DNA from: Desulfolutivibrio sulfodismutans DSM 3696 | Lineage (GTDB): Bacteria > Desulfobacterota > Desulfovibrionia > Desulfovibrionales > Desulfovibrionaceae | Assembly (NCBI RefSeq): GCF_013376455.1 | Contig: NZ_CP045504.1 | Coordinates: forward strand, 3,803,001-3,867,000 | Reading direction: 5' to 3' | DNA length: 64,000 bases | In this document: positions 61,445-64,000 of the stretch, one piece after another | Layout of the letters: each line of letters begins with the position of its first letter | How positions within the stretch are numbered: position 1 is the stretch's first letter | Translations under genes and position numbers: made by a program | The notes under the pieces: model-generated | Databases searched by the model: none | Told to the model about the DNA's origin: nothing | Seen by the model: only the letters and a program-made list of their open reading frames with translations

Positions 61445-61786
61445 TTATCCGAAGACGGCGGCCCCGGTCTCTCCGGTGCGGATGCGGCGGGCGTCGGCGA
61501 TGTCCAGGACGAAGATCATACCGTCGCCTTCCTTGCCCGTCTGGGCCCCGGCGCTGATGGCGTCCATGGTTTCGACGACCTTCTCGTCCTTGACCGCGAC
61601 TTCCAGGCGCACCTTCTTGAGCAGGTTCACCTCGATCATGACCCCGCGATAGGTTTCGGTGTAGCCCTTCTGGCGTCCGGACCCGGCGATGTTGGTGGCG
61701 GACATGCTGTGGACACCTATGGCATAGAGGGCCTGCTTGACGGCGTTAAGCTGTTCAGGCCTGAAGTAGGCGATAATCAGTTTCAT
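61445..61786 (-). CDS. glnK: PII-type nitrogen regulatory protein
   Basis: A trimeric signal protein of 113 residues that senses 2-oxoglutarate and ATP/ADP. The T-loop (GRQKGYTETYRGVMIEVNLL) keeps the Tyr of the uridylylation site (TYRG). The B-loop is AGAQTGKEGDGMIFV. It would block the AmtB channel when nitrogen is plentiful. It is ten bases downstream of amtB on the same strand, the classical glnK-amtB pairing, and under the same sigma-54 promoter. Confidence 0.95.
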   Translation of the reverse strand: MKLIIAYFRPEQLNAVKQALYAIGVHSMSATNIAGSGRQKGYTETYRGVMIEVNLLKKVRLEVAVKDEKVVETMDAISAGAQTGKEGDGMIFVLDIADARRIRTGETGAAVFG

Positions 61787-61796
61787 GGTAGCCCCC

Positions 61797-63161
61797 TTAT
61801 TCGGTGATGAAGATCTGGAAGCCGCTGTAGGCTTCGCTGCCGTGCTCGGTCAGATCCAGACCCTTGAGCTCTTCCTCGGCCGTCACGCGGATGCCCACAG
61901 TGATTTTCAGCAGGCCGAAGAGAACCAGACCGCTGCCGAAGGCCCACACGAAGACCGCGCCCACACCGATGATCTGGGTGATGAGTTGGGTGATGCCGCC
62001 GCCGTAGAACAGCCCGGCCACGGTCCCGTAGTCCGGGCTGGCGAACAGGCCCACGCACAGGGTGCCGAACGCGCCGCACACGCCATGGACCGAGATGGCG
62101 CCCACGGGATCGTCGATTTTGAGCACCTTGTCGATGAATTCCACGGCCAGGACCACGAGGATGCCGGCCATGACGCCGATGATCATGGCGGCCATGGGGG
62201 AGACATTGGCGCACCCGGCGGTGATGGCCACAAGGCCGGCCAGGACGCCGTTTAGGCTCATGGACACGTCGGGCTTGCCGTAGCGCAGCCAGGCGGTGAA
62301 CATGGCCGACAGACCGGCCATGCAGGCGGCCAGGTTGGTGGTCACGGCGATAAGGCCGATGGTGCCGTTGGCGGCGGTGGTGGAGCCGGGGTTGAATCCG
62401 AACCAGCCGAACCACAGGATGAACACGCCCAGGGCCACCAGGGGCAGGTTGTGGCCGGGGATGGCCCGGGCCACGCCGTCCTTGGTGTACTTTCCGATGC
62501 GCGGCCCAAGCAGCATGGCCCCGGCCAGGGAGATCCAGCCGCCCACGGAGTGGACCACGGTGGACCCGGCGAAGTCGATCATGGGCGCGTCAAGCTTGGA
62601 CAGCCAGCCGCCGCCCCATATCCAGTGGCCGGAGACGGGATAGACCAGGGCGGTGACCAGGGCGCTTAAGATGAGATAGGCCACGAATTTGGTGCGTTCG
62701 GCGATGGCCCCGGACACGATGGTCACGGCCGTGGCCGCGAACACGCACTGGAAGAACCAGAAGGTGTACTTCCACAGCCCGTCGGCGTCGGCCGTGCTGG
62801 CCTCGGACAGGCCGAAGTTGGAGAAGCCGACGAAGCCGCCCACGTCGTCGCCGAACATCAGCGCGAAGCCGATCAGGAAAAAGGCCGGGCTGCCCGCCGC
62901 GAAGTCGAACATGTTTTTCATCAGGATGTTGCCGGCGTTTTTGGCCCGGGTGAGCCCGGTCTCGACCATGGCGAATCCGGCCTGCATGAACATGACCAGG
63001 ATGCCGGCGATGAGCGTCCACATGACGTTGCCGTTTTGCTGGGACAAAAATTCAGGCGCCGAATCCTGGGCGAAACCAGCGCTGGGGAGAACCAGCGCGA
63101 CCAGCGCCGCCAGACCCACGACCGTCAGCGCCTTTGTGGAGAGTGTCCATCTCCGTTTCAT
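61797..63161 (-). CDS. amtB: Ammonium transporter
   Basis: A trimeric ammonia channel of 454 residues. A signal peptide covers about 1-31 (VGLAALVALVLPSAGFAQ), followed by 11 helices. Typical motifs include GNVMWTLIAGILVMFMQAGFA, ETGLTRAKNAGNILMKN, DFAGSTVVHSVGGWISLAGA with the first pore His, and SVHGVCGAFGTL with the second. The C-terminal tail (LTEHGSEAYSGF) is the GlnK-interacting end. GAGGAGG lies about eight bases before the ATG. A sigma-54 promoter is found about 110 bases upstream. Confidence 0.97.
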   Translation of the reverse strand: MKRRWTLSTKALTVVGLAALVALVLPSAGFAQDSAPEFLSQQNGNVMWTLIAGILVMFMQAGFAMVETGLTRAKNAGNILMKNMFDFAAGSPAFFLIGFALMFGDDVGGFVGFSNFGLSEASTADADGLWKYTFWFFQCVFAATAVTIVSGAIAERTKFVAYLILSALVTALVYPVSGHWIWGGGWLSKLDAPMIDFAGSTVVHSVGGWISLAGAMLLGPRIGKYTKDGVARAIPGHNLPLVALGVFILWFGWFGFNPGSTTAANGTIGLIAVTTNLAACMAGLSAMFTAWLRYGKPDVSMSLNGVLAGLVAITAGCANVSPMAAMIIGVMAGILVVLAVEFIDKVLKIDDPVGAISVHGVCGAFGTLCVGLFASPDYGTVAGLFYGGGITQLITQIIGVGAVFVWAFGSGLVLFGLLKITVGIRVTAEEELKGLDLTEHGSEAYSGFQIFITE

Positions 63162-63269
63162 AAACCCTACCTCCTCGAAAAATTGTTTTCCCGCTCAACC
63201 GGGCCACCACACGCCGCTCCCCGAAGGGCGCGCGCCGCATACGCGCGGGCAATCGAACAGTCCATTAAA

Positions 63270-63286
63270 AGCAAGAATGAAGCCAA
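63270..63286 (-). promoter_or_regulatory. Sigma-54 promoter of amtB-glnK
   Basis: On the minus strand the site reads TTGGCTTCATTCTTGCT. It has TTGGC and TTGCT, with the required ten bases between GG and GC. It is about 110 bases before the amtB ATG. Nitrogen control by NtrC/sigma-54 is the usual rule for amtB. Confidence 0.75.
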
Positions 63287-63422
63287 TTCGTAACAATATA
63301 AAATAATGAGATAATTCTTTTACATGGTGGCGTTTCCTACAATAACGTAGCAAGCGTGGCCTTTCGTCCTACATTTTTGTCTGGAGGGGGGGTGTTTCCG
63401 GGCAACCGCGCCCTGCGCCAGG

Positions 63423-63513
63423 GGAAACGCCGCGCTTCCGAGGCTGGAAAGGTATCCACCTGATTCAGGACCGTTTTGCCGACGGAAACGCCACGCTCCC
63501 GAGGCTGGAAAGG
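63423..63513. repeat. 30-base direct repeat, two copies 61 bases apart
   Basis: GGAAACGCCGCGCTTCCGAG plus GCTGGAAAGG (63423-63452) recurs at 63484-63513 with 28 of 30 bases kept. The step is 61 bases. The rest of the stretch between the amtB promoter and the glnA terminator shows no gene. Confidence 0.75.
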
Positions 63514-63660
63514 GCATTCGCCGGGGGGGGGCGTTGCCGCCGGGCAAAGGAGGCGACACGGCCGCCGTTTTATCGGAATACGGCGTGTCCCCGCCACAGG
63601 TCCGCAGTGCGTGGTCGGCCGGGGCGAGAGCCGCGTTTTTGCCGCCATCGGGGGGCGGCG

Positions 63661-63695
63661 AAAAGAAAAAGGCCGTCCCCCGAAGGAGACGGCCT
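63661..63695 (-). terminator. Rho-independent terminator of glnA
   Basis: On the minus strand AGGCCGTC pairs with GACGGCCT around ten bases, and TTTTTCTTTT follows. The stem lies at 63670-63695, 27 bases after the glnA stop. Confidence 0.92.
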
Positions 63696-63722
63696 GGCAA
63701 CGTCGGATCAGATCCTCGCGGA

Positions 63723-64000
63723 CTACAAAATGGGCAGGTAGCGTTCGATTTCCCATTCGGTGATCTGCATGCGGTAGGCGTCCCACTCGGCCTTCTTGTT
63801 GTCGAGCAGGGCGTTGAACAGGTGGTCGCCCAGAACTTCGCGCATCAGGGCGCTCTTTTCCAGGTTGTCGATGGCTTCGCGCAGGCTGCCGGGCAGGGAG
63901 GAGATGCCCTTGGAGGCCATCTCGGCCTCGCTCATCTTGAAGATGTTCTCTTCGATGGGGGCGGCCAGTTCGTATCCGTCCGCAATACCCTTGAGGCCCG
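63723..64000 (-). CDS. glnA: Glutamine synthetase type I, C-terminal part
   Basis: The last 92 codons of a glutamine synthetase are visible, and the rest lies beyond the right edge. The stretch GLKGIADGYELAAPIEENIF is typical of the late catalytic domain, and the end WEIERYLPIL is the standard C-terminus of type I enzymes. The enzyme makes glutamine from glutamate, ammonia and ATP. It lies on the same strand as amtB and glnK, upstream of them, with its own terminator between. Together they form a nitrogen-assimilation locus. Confidence 0.92.
   Translation of the reverse strand, partial: GLKGIADGYELAAPIEENIFKMSEAEMASKGISSLPGSLREAIDNLEKSALMREVLGDHLFNALLDNKKAEWDAYRMQITEWEIERYLPIL

Overview
The window is a high-GC bacterial chromosome segment. 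It looks like a sulfate-reducing Desulfovibrio-type member of the Desulfobacterota, although no 16S or dsr gene is present to prove this. The inference rests on the gene mix (FmdB-type zinc ribbon, HDOD protein, DUF169, signalling-heavy content, sigma-54 regulation, cytoplasmic molybdoenzyme with a four-cluster ferredoxin) and on GC-rich hairpins between genes. No tRNA, rRNA, transposase or integrase was recognised.

Layout. 1-9.9 kb: end of an ABC exporter, a truncated heavy-metal P-type ATPase running into hemC, an FmdB protein, gmhA, an HDOD protein, two small secreted proteins, an orphan receiver, cysQ, a double-Usp protein and a glycosyltransferase. 9.8-12.2 kb: an envelope and protein quality-control group (HtrA/DegP, Hsp20, Trm112-like). 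12.2-14.1 kb: an AT-rich island with two unfamiliar genes, ended by a strong hairpin. 14.3-21.5 kb: PHP and HAD proteins, then a ZraPSR-like envelope-stress operon (ZraP-like protein, DUF4405 protein with three repeated modules, sensor kinase, sigma-54 activator) with a good sigma-54 promoter and upstream repeats. 21.7-27.4 kb: NifU-like protein, gltX, a toxin-antitoxin pair, flaG with a tandemly repeated 3' end, an EamA transporter and class II aldolase. 27.6-35.3 kb: a very large hybrid kinase broken by a one-base shift before its HPt domain, then an overlapping hydantoinase-like and histone-deacetylase-like gene pair. 35.4-42.7 kb: argD, dut, an NlpC/P60 lipoprotein, a YgjP-like metallopeptidase and RNase R. 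42.7-50 kb: repeats, an amino-acid-type binding protein, an OmpR/EnvZ-type pair, DUF169 and a glycosyltransferase. 50-58 kb: a secreted sedolisin-like protease, a degenerate CRISPR-like repeat set, and a cluster made of a sigma-factor/binding-protein fusion, a molybdoenzyme, its iron-sulfur partner and an HPP-family membrane protein. 58-64 kb: an HD hydrolase, a KefB-type antiporter and the nitrogen-assimilation genes amtB, glnK and glnA (3' end).

The strongest candidates for something new are: the ECF-like sigma factor fused to an NrtA/NasS-type ligand-binding domain, next to a cytoplasmic molybdoenzyme and an HPP protein; the DUF4405 protein with three Cys-containing modules inside a zraPSR-like operon; the AT-rich cysteine-protease-like/lipoprotein pair; and the translationally coupled hydantoinase-HDAC pair.
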